Origin: Dastarcus helophoroides
Taxonomy: Eukaryota; Arthropoda; Insecta; Coleoptera; Bothrideridae
Direction: 5' to 3'
Assembly: GCA_028583605.1 (NCBI GenBank)
Contig: CM053337.1
Location: forward strand, 12,178,634-12,242,633
DNA: 64,000 bases
The position numbers and the translations under genes were made by a program. Within the stretch, counting starts at the first letter, position 1. Each line of letters opens with the position of its first letter. The notes under the pieces are model-generated. The model made no database searches, was not told the origin of the DNA, and saw only the letters and a program-made list of their open reading frames with translations. Shown here piece by piece: positions 23,956 to 35,471 of the stretch.

Positions 23956-24740
23956 TAGTTCTTACACCATAAAATATGACATGTTGACTTGCGAAGAGCA
24001 GACACACGAAAGGTTTTATTTATCTCGTAATCGGTTTGAAATATCGAAAAATCTTTCCTCACCTCTGGTTTTTATTGAGTACTAGCTTTTGCCAAGGTGG
24101 AACAAGGTGGTTAAAAATCAGACAAAAGTTAGTATGAAGTGAATTTTGTGTGTTTAGACGAACTCCTATGTAGGAACGTATAAAAATCAGGTTAATTCAG
24201 GTTAAAAAACAGGCAAAAGAAATGTCAATTTCTTAGATTTTATCATATATTTTTGTATTATAGAAAAATTTTAAAATAAAATTACACCATAAAATATGAC
24301 ATGTTGACTCGTGAAGAACAAACACACGAAAGGTTTTATTTATCTCGTAATCAGTTTGAAATATCGAAAAATGTTTCCCCACCACCACCATCACCTCTGG
24401 TTCTTATTGAGTACTAGCTTTTGCCAAGATGGAACATCAGGTTAAAAATCAAACAAAAGTTAGTATGAAGTGAAAAAACGGTGGGGACAATTTTGTGTTT
24501 AGACGAACTCCTATGTAGAAATGTATAAAAATCAGGCTAATTCAGGTTAAAAATCAGGTTAATTCAGGTTAAAAATCAGGCAAAGGAAAGTGAAAAAATG
24601 GTGGCGCTAATTTTGTGATTAGACAAACTCCTATGTAGGAACGCATAAAAATCAGGTTAAAAATCAGGCAAAAGAAATGACAATTTCTTAGATTTTATCA
24701 TATATTTTTGTATTATAGAAAAATGTTAAAACAAAAGCAT
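23956..24740. repeat. Direct repeats of about 320 bp with AATCAGGTTAA sub-repeats
   Basis: The segment from 23962 (ACCATAAAATATGACATG, ACACGAAAGGTTTTATTTAT, AAATATCGAAAAAT) recurs at 24285. Both are followed by GAGTACTAGCTTTTGCCAA and by runs of AAAATCAGGTTAATTCAGG. Parts of the same motif recur at 26145 and 26285, so the family is spread over the left flank of the virus-like cluster. Confidence 0.8.
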
Positions 24741-24865
24741 TGTCTAACATATACAAAGTGTTTTTATACATAGTTGTAAGGAGTATTAAGAATAACATAA
24801 AAATTTAAAAAACCAAAAACTTCGCTATAGTATTGAATAATTTTGTTCGTTTTTTGTAGTGGGTT

Positions 24866-25210
24866 TTAAAAAGACGAAGGTGTGATTCCCATCTGGATTA
24901 CTCCTATTTTAAATAATTTTGTTTTAATATCATTTATTTCATCAATGTGGTTGTTAGTTTGTTGAGAGGTATGTAGTAAACGCCATCTATCAACCAGCAT
25001 ATTGACATGGTCCCAAAATTCAATAGGTGTAAGGTCTAACCATATGTTTGGGGTAATTTCGTTTGAGAACTATTTTTGTACTTCAGGTGTAACATTTGTG
25101 TTAGGGGTAATTTTATTACACTTTACGTCTTCTAGATAATGTTTATTTTCTATGTGTACATTTAGGTTGTCTCTTCTTGTAAATTTCGCATTGCATATAT
25201 CACAAAACAT
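24866..25210 (-). pseudogene. C2H2 zinc-finger protein of the virus-like cluster
   Basis: The minus-strand frame starts at an ATG at 25210 and opens with MFCDICNAKFTRRDNLNVH, followed by IENKH, a classical C-x2-C...H-x4-H zinc finger. About 114 codons run to a TAA at 24866, with one in-frame TAG after about 46 codons; the frame then continues with NIWLDLTPIEFWDHVNM. Small single-finger proteins are frequent accessory genes in Polinton-like elements, so a DNA- or RNA-binding role is plausible. It is the leftmost recognisable gene of a run of same-strand genes ending with DNA polymerase B. Confidence 0.6.
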
Positions 25211-25439
25211 TTTTTATTCTTATGTTTATTGAGTTGGCAACTAAGTGCACTACCACGAGAAAATGTTTTAGAGCAGAATTATAACGTTTAACCTGAATTA
25301 GTTTAATTTTGCCTGATTTTAACCTGAATTTTTAGTCCAAAATCAGATGAGCTATTCAAAATTTGTTAGAAAATTGATAAGGTGTAATTAATTTTGATGT
25401 GTTCTCAAACTATAAAAAATAACACACTACGAACTTACC

Positions 25440-25810
25440 TTATTCTTCATAAGGGAGAGCTGTCAGGCGATAATAAATATCCATAGATAAATTATATACC
25501 ACCAAGACACCCCACTCATTTCTGATATCATCTACGTCTGTCACAATTATATAATTTAAATCCTCACATAAATAAAAATGTATCACTATGTCTAAATGAG
25601 ATTCGTGACCATAGAACATGAGTTGTAACAAATCACCTTCACAACAATTTTCCACAATAATTTCTAATGAAACAAAATAAATGTTACAAATAATAAAAGT
25701 TACATAAAACGCAGAAACATCTTGAACAATTGTTATGTTTGAATAGCCTATGTACTCGTAAGGAGTGTTAGGGTCGGCAATAATTTAACACAATATTCAC
25801 ATGAAGACAT
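25440..25810 (-). pseudogene. Unrecognised protein with CxxC start, virus-like cluster
   Basis: From an ATG at 25810 (MSSCEYCVK) the frame shifts near 25775 and then stays open for about 110 codons to a TAA at 25440. The body contains a hydrophobic stretch (FYVTFIICNIYFVS) and then an acidic, aromatic-rich tail (YGHESHLDIVIHFYL, IRNEWGVLVVYNLS). I do not recognise the family. It lies between the zinc-finger gene and the nucleotidyltransferase-like gene on the same strand, and the short spacing suggests it belongs to the same element. A splice-donor-like GTAAGT directly follows the stop codon, so part of a spliced gene is an alternative. Confidence 0.4.
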
Positions 25811-26491
25811 TTCGACAACTAATGAAAATCTTAATGTAAATTTTCATAAAAATATCACACTTCCGATTTTCTGTTAGAAGAATATGGATTAATAATTATA
25901 AAAATAGATTTATGTGGTTATTGTGTTTTTGGAGAAGATAAGAAACTACTATGGGAAACTAATATGACAAATTATCCCAAATGTGTTTGAGATATCATCT
26001 TTGGTCTTGTAATCTAAGGACAAAATAACAGTTATTTTTTAACATAATATTTCTGCAGTTTTCGTTTGCACAAAACATTGTAAACTGATGAAATTTCTTA
26101 AGATATTCCACAAGTTGGGTTACAATATAACACGCTCACAAAATGATCTCATTTATCTCATAAACAGTTTAAAATATCGAAAAATCTCCCCCAACACCGA
26201 CACCGCCACCACTCCTCTATCGAACAAAAAGTTGTTGATTTTTATAACTATCTTTAAGTAGACAGTGAAATTTTGAGTTTTAACAAATGGTCTTATTTAT
26301 CTTATATTCGCTTTAAAATATCGAAAAATCTCCCCCACCACTACCACCCTGATTCTTTAAAGTATTAGATAGCGAACAAAAAGTTTAAAAAAATCATTGT
26401 AGCTGTAAAAGGTTAAAAATAAAACGTTGTCTAACATACACAAAGTGGTTTTTTTTATTTCAACATCTTACATAGTTAGTTAGTTACATAG
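25811..26491. other. Intergenic of the virus-like cluster, with repeats
   Basis: Holds two further copies of the TTATCTCATAA...AAATATCGAAAAATCTCCCCCA motif (about 26145 and 26285) and the partial GNAT duplicate listed separately. No other gene was seen. Confidence 0.5.
26047..26122 (-). pseudogene. Partial duplicate of the GNAT gene
   Basis: About 75 bp resembling 27433-27508 (TTGCACAAAAC, TTGTAAA, GATGAAATTTCTTAA..ATATTCCACAAGTTGGGTT). It corresponds to the last part of the acetyltransferase frame and is not open further. Confidence 0.7.
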
Positions 26492-27137
26492 TTACAAAGC
26501 TAAACTATTTGGTTTAATAGTGTTACCACCTACTTGACGATGCTTATATTTTACATAACGATCTTCTGACACTTTGCCCAAATTGTTTTTATCAGGACTT
26601 GTTTGTGAAAATTGTATACAAAATTTACAGTTTTTTCGATTAAAATAAAACGCGGTCTTACAAATATCCAAATCGAAATTTTTTATGTTTTGTATTACAA
26701 ATTGCTCCATGTTAAAACATTTTGGATGGAGTTTTACAACAATAAAATTATAAGTAATATAATTATCTATAAAAACATAAAAACAAGTTTGTTTGTCATA
26801 AAAATTGCCAATAGGGCTGTAGAAAATCCTATCGTTGTCAAATGGAATAACTCGTTCAATATCGGCGTCTTTTTCTTCGGAAAGTTCTTCTATAAATAAT
26901 AATAATAATAAATAAATAATATATAATAATAATAAAAATAAATAAATAAGAGTTTGTTCGGCCACATAAAAAACTTGCAAACTCTCCACCAACAAAACAT
27001 CGTCTATTTACCCCAACCATCTTTAAAACACCTATGACTTTGTCAAACGTCTCACAGTAAGGCTCTGGCAAATTTTTTGCAACAACGTTCTCACACAACT
27101 CGCTACCAAAAATTATATGGCTTAGATTTTTCAACAT
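26492..27137 (-). pseudogene. Nucleotidyltransferase-like protein, split by AT-rich microsatellite
   Basis: The first part (27137-26950) starts MLKNLSHIIFGSELCEN and reaches RCFVGGEFASFLCGRT, a glycine-rich strand-loop like those of the nucleotidyltransferase fold; the acidic residues expected next are not visible. Then comes an AT-rich run (about 26893-26955) that encodes only Ile/Tyr/Leu. The second part (about 26900-26492) is in another frame and contains VIPFDNDRI, NFDLDICKTAFYFNR and a KYKHRQ end, matching the general layout of a family common in Polinton-like insect elements. The fold call is inference; the microsatellite interruption and frame change are seen directly. Neighbours on the same strand are the GNAT gene and polymerase B. 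Confidence 0.45.
26893..26955. repeat. (AAT)n/(AAAT)n low-complexity run
   Basis: AATAATAATAATAAATAAAT-type sequence interrupting a minus-strand gene; probably a microsatellite expansion. Confidence 0.85.
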
Positions 27138-27386
27138 CTTTTTTTCAACTTGTTCACGACGCGAAGGAATTATTTAAATAACTTCGATACCTTGATGATA
27201 TCTGAAAAGTATAAGTAATATAATTATCTACAAAAACATAAAAACAAGTTTGTCTCACAAGAAAAAATATTACAAATAAAAACTTAAATCTAAACTGTAA
27301 AAGTTAACACTTTAACTTATTTTTTCTACGTTATAATTAAAATTGTATTTCCACAGCCGAGGGTTGTTACCCTAAAATCAAATGGT

Positions 27387-27734
27387 CTATTTAAATTCCC
27401 CATAATTTTTACACATACATTTTGTAAATAAAATTTCAGCAACTTCGCTTGCACAAAACGTTGTAAATTGACGAAATTTCTTAACATATTCCACAAGTTG
27501 GGTTGCGAATCCTTTTCTACGATGTTCCTTTACCGTATAGATATAATTTAATACGTTTGGTTTCTGGTGATTATTTAGCGGGTCAAAATCCGTTACAGAC
27601 ATTAAAACAAACGCCACAGGTTCTTCTTCTTCTTCTTTATATGACACATAACAAAACTGGTTTTTATCATTATACCATTGTTGGATCATGATTTCATTAT
27701 AAATATTAAAAGCTTTTATGATGTACAAACCCAA
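27387..27734 (-). CDS. GNAT-family acetyltransferase
   Basis: An intact 115-codon frame. The second half shows GNAT motif A, NYIYTVKEHRRKGFATQL: a beta strand, then the R-R-x-G-x-A pyrophosphate-binding loop for acetyl-CoA, then a helix. Motif B-like sequence near the C-terminus (TTFCASEVAEILFTKC) follows. A stretch of Glu (EEEEE) marks a loop in the first half. GNAT enzymes move an acetyl group from acetyl-CoA to an amine; the substrate here cannot be told. It sits between the nucleotidyltransferase-like gene and polymerase B on the same strand, about 180 bp after the polymerase end. A partial copy at 26047-26122 shows local duplication. Confidence 0.75.
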   Translation of the reverse strand: MGLYIIKAFNIYNEIMIQQWYNDKNQFCYVSYKEEEEEPVAFVLMSVTDFDPLNNHQKPNVLNYIYTVKEHRRKGFATQLVEYVKKFRQFTTFCASEVAEILFTKCMCKNYGEFK

Positions 27735-27914
27735 ATCACCAGAAGAATGTTAAATGGTTGTCTTCATTTTTGTCTGAAAAATATATATGAAAATTTATCA
27801 CACGCTTGTGTTTTTATTAAAAATAATAATAACTATTCAGAAGAGGCCTTAGGGAGGTAAAAGTCTCTCTCTCTCCCATGGTGTGAAGAAAGAAATACCA
27901 TGTTTTATTAACTG

Positions 27915-30900
27915 TTAATCGCTCTTTTCCTGTAGATTATGGTGTGGTGCTGTCTTATGAGGATTATATTCATAAGGTACAGAATCATAATTACTTTCGC
28001 GTTTTTGGTTACAAAAATTAGTACTAAAAATTTTTGTGACCTGTTTTGTTACGACAGAGTGGTCCGAGGCCCTTAAAATGTTTTTGGTAGTTATGTGTTC
28101 AGGATTTCCTTAGTTCAAGATCATACCATATAATTTATCGAAATTTACCTGTTTTATCGTATTATAGTGTAGGGTTATACCCTTTACTGTAATAATATCT
28201 AGGTGTTTTTATACAAAGTTGAATAAACCCTATAACTGTACAACTTTGGGCCTCCCGAAATAAAGTCTGTGATATAACTTCCCACCCCGTATTCACATTG
28301 TTCATCTGTCATCTCCCCCAAAAATTTACCTATTGGAACTTTGTATTCACTAGGGCGTAAAATATATATGATAGAGTCGGCGTCATAATATAAAACCCTA
28401 TCGTCCAACTTTTCTAAATAACTGTATAATTTAAGACCAGCTTGTGTTGTATATGCCGCCAAAACAACATTTACCGTCAGTAATCTATTGTACACCTCTT
28501 CTTTGTACTGCCAATTAACAGGCAAGGTATCCTCGTTCATCGGAAATATGCTGTTTACCTGCAGGCCAACCTGAAGCTTGTTGTTTTATTTTCATAAATT
28601 TTGAAATATATTAGGAAAACAGACGCCGTTTTTTCCTACGGGGTCATATTATTCAATTTGGTATTTCCACACCTCGTAGATTTTTAACATTTCATATCCT
28701 TTTTCCAAAGCTTTTATTACGTTGTCCATAACCCACGTACCTACGAGAGCTCTTTGCTCATAGTTATGATTACATTTTTCACAACACATTTCTTCTCCGC
28801 AGGTAGGACACCATATAAACATTAGTTTATTATCTGTTTTAATAATTAGGCACGTGGTGATCTTGAGGTGGAAGAATTTTACATTTAATCAAACCGTTTG
28901 TCTGGTTAAGGATCTAACTTTTTACATTTTTCATCTCCCACGATTACTTCAGGATGACCAACCGGATATTTGCCATATTTCTTAATGTATGGATATAAGG
29001 AACACACATCAACATATTTGATTTTCTCGGCGTCGTTTTTAACAGTGTAATATAATTTGGTGGCGTTTGTCCGCCCACAGGAAAAGGCGTCTCTCGGATT
29101 TAGAGGTGTGGAAATTACAAGAGGGTGTTTTTTTCACATAAGTACGTACATCACTATTTTTTCCTGTTGTTGTGTAAATTCACACTCCCACATCTCAATT
29201 AAATCATACGCTCGATCTTTTAGACGGGTAGATTTGGCTATAGTTGCCTTCATATCGCGATTCTATGGTAGATGTTGGGCCGTCGTACGCATAATCGTTG
29301 CGTCTATATTTAATACAACGTGGACATCCGTGATAGTAACACCCGTGAAATTTAAACACCTGGTGTATTTCAGGGCAAAACCCGTCAACTTTAACACCAC
29401 CCACAACCGCTTCAGACTCTTTGGCCTCGTGTTGAATATCAATACCCCTCTGGTATTCCTTCAACACCAACCATTCGATAGCTATTTTAGATTGATTATC
29501 TCGCCACCTATATCCGTTTTTAGGTATTAACCCAATTGTGTTCGGTTCTGAAAATTTTGTTACACACTCCAGGCACAGTTACAGCCTCAGTGAATGGATT
29601 CACACCACCTTCTTTTATCATTAATTTTCGAAATTTAAGGCACGTTCTTGCCAAAATATCAACATCTGATTTAAAATATGTGACTATTTCTTTTTGAAAA
29701 TCGAAAACATAATTTTGATTAGTGAGTTCGGTGTACCAATCGATAAGTTTTCGACGCTCGTCTTTACCGTCAATGTTGGGGGTATATTTTAGATTGTCGG
29801 GGTCATAATATTCGATAGCAGGTAGATTTCCTACATAATCCCAATTTTCTTTTTTTGTTAAATAAATGTGGGAAGTAACCTTTTTCTACACCTGTTAGTC
29901 CGAAAGCCTTAGGTAATTTAGACAAAGGCATGGGAAGATAATTTAACGAGTCAATCAATTTTACATTGCCCACACTCATCAATATTAATTTTGTGCCCTG
30001 AGTTGTAAGTTCAGGTTTAAGATTTGTGTTCCATAAATTATAAGACAAGATAAATTGGTGGTCATATAAACCTCCCGCGTAACCGATAACAAAAACTTGT
30101 TTGAATTTCTTTCTTAACATTAAAAGGTGGTGCACAAAAGGGGTAATGGGGTCTTGACATTTAACTATTTGGTCCCCTACACCACACATTAAACAAATTA
30201 TTTTATCACTATCGATACACTTATAACAACATTGTTTAAACACACAAAGATTAGGTTTGTGAAGCAGCGAACCGGCAGGTATAGATTCTTCTTGTGTGCT
30301 TTCTAAATCGTATAAAACAATAAGAGTATCATGTATAGTGGGTTTATCGGTGTCAATGGGCATGAAACAGTTGTGTGGTGATGGTTGGTGTTTCTTGCAA
30401 ACTACAATATACCTCCCCACAGGTGTGTTTTTTCCCGCTTTTAATTGTTTTAAGACACTCTTTACATCTTTTTAGCCGCCCACATACCGAAGTTTTTTTA
30501 TTATTTTCGTAACATTTTGGGCTTCGAAAATCTCTGTTACACTCCTTACAAAATATTTTATTTTCTAGAGGGCAAGCAGGCGTTTGACAACAAGCAGGGC
30601 ATTTTACAACACAGCAATACAACTTTATGATCGTACGATATGTTACAGATTTTACAGTAATTATTATAACAAAAAGCCACCGTCAAAGATGTTATGACAT
30701 TATAGTGACCCTTATGATATAGTAAATTTAGTCGAGGGTTTTCTCTTTGACCTTTGAAAATTGTATCCCGACCTTTTCTATCGTAAGTATACACAACAAT
30801 ATTATAAGATGTTAGGTGGTTTTAAAATTTTTGAAGCTCGGGGATACCACACCATCTTTCAGGTATCGCGAGACCCATATCGTTTATTAATTGGTGAGCC

Positions 30901-31400
30901 CTAATTGTTTGTAGTTTTTCTATATCGCGTCGTACTTTTATTTTTTCCTGGTCTTTTGTTACATAGCTTATAGTAACAACAAGGGCGCGCGGGAGGCACA
31001 TATTATCTTTATTGGTGATAACAATTATTCCTTGACGTTTAGCACATTCTTCGTCGAAAGTGTTATATTTACGATTACGATTTTCATCTTTACCCACAGG
31101 CATTTTAACTATAGTAGCACTGAGATAAAAGGTTTCCGTATCCATCCCGAGTTTGACTGATACATTTTCGAAATCATATCCCAAACATCGTCAAACCTTA
31201 TTTTAGACGCCGATTGAAATTTAAGATAATTTTCTCCACGACTAAAAGCCTTACAATAAAATGTAAACCCGATCTGATCATTAAGTTCGGCACCTCAACC
31301 ACTCTGCTTACAATTTGCTCAACACCCTCTTTCACCCATTTAATAGGGTTGTTATGTTCGGGTACAGGAAATAATTTAAATTCTACTAGGTAATAATTTA
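27915..31400 (-). pseudogene. Protein-primed family B DNA polymerase (Polinton/adintovirus type), broken
   Basis: Nearly full length but in many frames. In order: N-terminal region (DQIGFTFYCKAFSRGE near 31270, then IVITNKDNMCLPRALVV at about 31000); a Cys-rich zinc-binding part (30622-30390, CPACCQTPACP); exonuclease motif I (VLYDLESTQEE, about 30300) and the next exonuclease motif (DSLNYLPMPLSKLPKAFGL, about 29930); the terminal-protein-like part (CYYHGCPRC, about 29320); polymerase motif A (CSLYPYI, about 28995); motif B region (KQQASGWP, about 28580); motif C, here YYDADSI with Ala where Thr is usual (about 28390); and a C-terminal tail to 27915. Frameshifts or stops occur near 31190, 30800, 30420, 29800, 29200, 28900-28560, 28540, 28199 and 28090. 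In Polintons this enzyme copies the element's linear DNA from a protein primer. Confidence 0.9.
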
Positions 31401-31479
31401 AATTCTTAAGTTCTCCCGGTCAAATTAACCTTTGGTATTTTTTTGATGGTATCTTTAAGAATTAATTTTTTTTTCATTT

Positions 31480-32300
31480 TTGGGAAAAAACACACAAGTA
31501 GATATATCAGGAGAGTTCTACGCCAAATGACGTCATAGCAGCTTCGGATGACATGTTGCCGAAGAAGTAGAGAGGCGGGGCATGTTCGGTGTCAAATGAA
31601 AGGGCGTGACGTATAGAACAATATGGCGGCAACAAAGTATGTCAATAGGGCCTTATTTGGAAAAAATGTAAATAAAACGACCAATTACGCAGCTCCGGGG
31701 CTGAGGGGCGGTGCTGCTTCGTAACAAAGGGCAATAACCTAAGTTGTAAAACAACAAAGCGCTAATGTTTTCAATGAGATAACGCTAATAAAGTAAGTTG
31801 TAAATCTAATCTTCTTTGTAAATATAAAAATGGCTCCATTGATGAAAATAAGCAAGTCGAATAATAAGTGATTTTACTGATCATCGTCAATAATCGGGTC
31901 AAAGTGTTAGCTGGTTAGCTGATAAATTCTTATCGCTCTTCGCAATTGAAGCATCGTTTATCGTGTAAGTAAAACAAGTGTTTAACATACTTTCAATATT
32001 AAAATTATTTATTGTTTTAGAGATTCCATTCTTCTATTACCCATCCTAATAAGATTTTTATTTGCTTCTGTCAAATAAGATCGTAAGTAGAAATATTAAA
32101 ATATAACCTAAAACTAAGACATTTTGTTGCAGATCGAAAATGAACAAATATCAATGTATAGATGAGATGAAAAACATCTGCATGTAGGTAGAAGGACTTA
32201 TTAGGACAAAAGAGGAGATTGGGCGCTGGCTGGGCTACATTAAAAAAATGTCAACGTGAAGCGAATAAATTACTTAAAGATAACACTTTGATAAATCGGA
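31480..32300. other. Intergenic, possible promoter-like block
   Basis: No gene was recognised. 31525-31640 is GC-richer and holds a palindromic TGACGTCA (CRE-like) at 31538. The phrase GTGTCAAATGAAAGGG at 31590 resembles GTATCAAATGAAAGGGG at 62894, suggesting a shared repeat. Confidence 0.35.
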
Positions 32301-32310
32301 ATTTAAAATT

Positions 32311-32520
32311 TTGCAAAGTGAATTTAGTTATCTCGACGATAATAAATTTAAAGGAATTTTTTGTTATGACTATATAGATTCGATAAACCGACTAAATGAA
32401 AAAATGTTACCGCCAAGGGAAAAGTTTTATAGTAAGTTAAATGACAGAAGAAAATTACGAACTTACACGAAAGGTTTGGATAAATTTCGGAATTGAAAAT
32501 TTATATTTAAAAACATAAAA
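32311..32520 (+). pseudogene. Fragment of a second DNA polymerase B (Polinton-type)
   Basis: The frame 32311-32496 holds FKGIFCYDYIDSINRLNEK followed by LPPREKFYSKL. This aromatic-D-S pattern followed by L-P-P-x-E-x-F-Y-S is characteristic of a linker region in Polinton-type polB proteins that differ from the gene on the minus strand. A shifted frame from about 32440 continues with ENYELTRKVW and a truncated end. It is only a scrap of about 70 codons on the opposite strand to the main polymerase, so it belongs to another element. Confidence 0.5.
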
Positions 32521-32686
32521 ATAAACAGCGGTTTGAAACTTCTTGAAGAGATGGCTTTGCAGTTTGATATCTATTGTTTTAATATTTATATTTAATAAAT
32601 GTATTTAATAATTGTTGTGTTTTATTTAATGCATACAAATTTATTCTTAGGGTAGAGAAGTAAAAAACAAGTTATTAGGAACTTTT

Positions 32687-32977
32687 TTATTTTTTGTCCT
32701 TTTTCAATTTCCTTTCTCTCTTACATTCCGCACATTTAAGTTTCGAGGGTAGGGGTCCATCGATATGTGTTACATCATCAGGTTTGTTGTAATGGTCCAT
32801 ACAAGGTAATCTTAGTTTAAGACTTGAAGAACTTTGAAAGTTTGTCGGTAGATTTTCCCATACACTTGGCAAATCTAAAGGTTGAACATGAGCTAATAAA
32901 TACTTGTAGGGAAATAATTGTAATTCTTCCAAAGTAAATTCCTTTAGGAGTTTACCTTCTTGATGTTTCAAAACCAC
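32687..32977 (-). CDS. Unrecognised ORF, Cys pair and Lys-rich C-terminus
   Basis: A 96-codon frame with EFTLEELQLFPYKYLL, LPCMDHYNKPDDVTHIDG and then LKCAECKRERKLKKDKK at its end. The C-x2-C followed by basic residues resembles the start of the zinc-binding tail of some cut-and-paste transposases, but the second Cys pair is absent because the frame ends. It could be the truncated end of such a transposase. I cannot name the family. It lies antisense and next to the pogo-like fragment. Confidence 0.3.
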   Translation of the reverse strand: MVLKHQEGKLLKEFTLEELQLFPYKYLLAHVQPLDLPSVWENLPTNFQSSSSLKLRLPCMDHYNKPDDVTHIDGPLPSKLKCAECKRERKLKKDKK

Positions 32978-33104
32978 GTCTAACTCTGAAGCGATTCTGA
33001 ATGCGACTGAGCTCTACTCATCACCAACAAAATTATTTATTTAAGAAACACCTCATTTGAATTAACCCAATTATTGTGAGACTTATCCAAACCTAAGCCT
33101 GGAA

Positions 33105-34420
33105 ACTTGCTGTTTTAAACTGGAGGAGACATAACCCATTAGTTCAATTGAACAAAGTCCACTTTGCTCCAATTTTGAAAGAGGCCTTACAAAATCTAAA
33201 AACCAGCTCAATTTCTAATGGCTTCAGGACTTGTGGTTTATTTTCCTGGAATGTGCCCAATATAGACCTCTCCAAGTGCCTTGGTAAGTCAACTAAAGTC
33301 AGGACGCCTATTGACAAAAAGATTGAACAATATTCCAGCATGACTTACGATGACTTTGTTGATATAATCGGACATGAAAAGCTGAAGAAAATTAAAACAA
33401 AAATACAAACTAAAAATGTGGGTGATTTAAATGAAGATTTTGAACTATTGGTAAAGATTTTCCAAAGATTGACCAAACATGGATGCGATGACAGACATGA
33501 AGAAGTTCCTGATTCTGTTGTTAGAATTGATGACATTGATTTAACGGAATTTGAGAGGTACTGCATGACCAACTTCTACTTACTGAAGAGCAAATCGATA
33601 AAATGCCAATAGTACTCAATAATAATGATAGTACGATAAACCATGCCACAGAACCCACGATTAGACAGGAACATACAGATAACAGCGAACCATCCACATC
33701 ATCTAGGTAATATTAGAAATGAAAAAATAGTTATCCTCGACAATGTAAAAATTAGTTTTAGAAATGCCAGCTGTGACGAGTTAGATGAATATGTTGCACA
33801 GAGAAACGCTCTAAATGAACCAGTAGACTACATAGTTCAGGAACCTTTAATCAACTATGTGGCGAACCAGTCAACTTACAATGAACCCGGCAAAGATAGC
33901 ATACTATTAGAAAATACCATGGAACTGCCATTCACCAGTTTTTCTGGTAAGTCATCTGTACTGAATCTCCCCGAAACATCAGAAAATCAAAATTTAAGCA
34001 CTGCCGATTTAGAAAAAGTCTAATATTGAAAAAACTGACTCTCATACAAAACCAATTAGTGAATACTTGCTGTGGCATAATACACCAGAACGAAAAGGCA
34101 AAAATCAAACACAAAGAATTCCTTTTGTTATTACATCTTCTGGGTGGAAGAAAATACAAGAGGACAAACAAAACCAAAAACAAGAAAAAGATAGACACAA
34201 AGAGGAGAACAAGAAGAAGAGAGAACTAAGCGCTGCCGCAAAAGCAATAAAAGGAAAAGCCGTGAAAAAAGCACCACATGTAAAAAATTTGACATCGGAA
34301 ATTAGGTATATCGGAAACACAAGTCAGAGAGAAGATGAAAAGAAAGAAATTTTTGGGCAAACAAAAGATAAGAAGAAAGAAACATGTAGGCAAATTCTAA
34401 AGACGCTAAACAAAAACTAA
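33105..34420 (+). pseudogene. pogo/Tigger-like transposase, C-terminal part
   Basis: The plus strand reads WRRHNPLVQLNKVHFAPIL, then FRTCGLFSWNVPNIDLSKC, the typical sequence after the DDE core of pogo-like (Tc1/mariner superfamily) transposases. A long, variable, acidic region follows (33643-34023). Then comes a Lys/Glu-rich tail introduced by HNTPERKGKNQTQRIPFVI and SSGWKKIQEDK (34067-34420), also usual for this group. Frames change near 33610 and 34030. The DNA-binding and catalytic domains are missing upstream, so it is a 5'-truncated copy. In life these enzymes cut and paste elements at TA dinucleotides. Confidence 0.75.
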
Positions 34421-34857
34421 AACAAAGCACCGCACATCAAAAATTTGACATCGACGATGAAAATCTTAGGAGAAATGAGACTGAAGTTAGTGAAAGGGAT
34501 GCGTTTGAACAAATTGCGGGGACCTCGAACTATGAAAAGAGTAATTCTCCACCACCAAAAAATGATAAAATTATAAATAAAGGGTTATGTTTTATATGGG
34601 TCAGAAATGCTTCAATTGCCAACTTTGCCATAAGATGTGAAAACTGTACATTTACCATTATCGCTGTTTAAAAAGACATTATCTCTATGTGGAACATTTC
34701 CTTTGTAAAAAATGCACAAAAAATTAAAATATTCCATTAGATGTAATGTAAAATAAAATAACATCTACCTAAGTGCCTAAATAAGTACTTTTTGTTTTTT
34801 TTTTTCATTTTTCAAGAGATCTTAATATAAAATCGACATTCTAATAAATGGCACATT

Positions 34858-35134
34858 AGAGGTGCTAATAACTACCAATGTGTGCCAATAACTACAAACA
34901 AACATATGCCAATAACTAGTGTAAGGTGCCAATAACTGCTGCATTTTATATTTTCATACAAAATATTTATTTGTAAAAAAATCCCAAAATTATTTTCGTA
35001 GTTTTATAGTTAAATGAAACTTAAAAGTGTATGCTATGAAAATGTAAAACTATTATTGGTTAATAATGTAACAAATTTAAGTAATCGTTATTTTACTTAA
35101 GATATTTGCTTAAGGTGCCAATAACTGGGTAATT
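34858..35134. repeat. Clustered TGCCAATAACT motifs
   Basis: Five copies of (GG)TGCCAATAACT or TGCTAATAACT at about 34863, 34881, 34907, 34929 and 35116, directly downstream of the transposase remnant. They may be subterminal binding sites of that transposon. Confidence 0.7.
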
Positions 35135-35471
35135 TACCCTAGTTGGTGGTTGGAGAGCAGGGTTCGTGTGTCAGGATTTCTCTTATTTTTATTTGATTAA
35201 AAAGACAGATACCAACAATTTAAGTTTCAACACAAATATATTTGGGCGCCACTGGATACTTACACAATAAATAAAGAACGAACGCCACTATCCAGTATGG
35301 CGACATGAAAAATAATATGAGAAAACATAGATTAACAAAACAGCTGTAAACTTATTGCTTTAACATATATAATAAAAATTATATTTCTAGTTTATAATCT
35401 GAAGGATTGACAATTAAATGTTCTGTAATTAAACAGTTAAACGTGCTCAAAATTGAAAATATGTACAACCG
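35135..35471. other. Intergenic, no gene seen
   Basis: Contains two GGCGCCACTGGAT/CGCCACTATCCAG-like segments (35247 and 35284), possibly a diverged short duplication. Confidence 0.3.

Noticed and set aside
29057..29530. 157-codon plus-strand ORF
   Set aside because: Antisense to a well-recognised polymerase B segment on the minus strand; no motif of its own.
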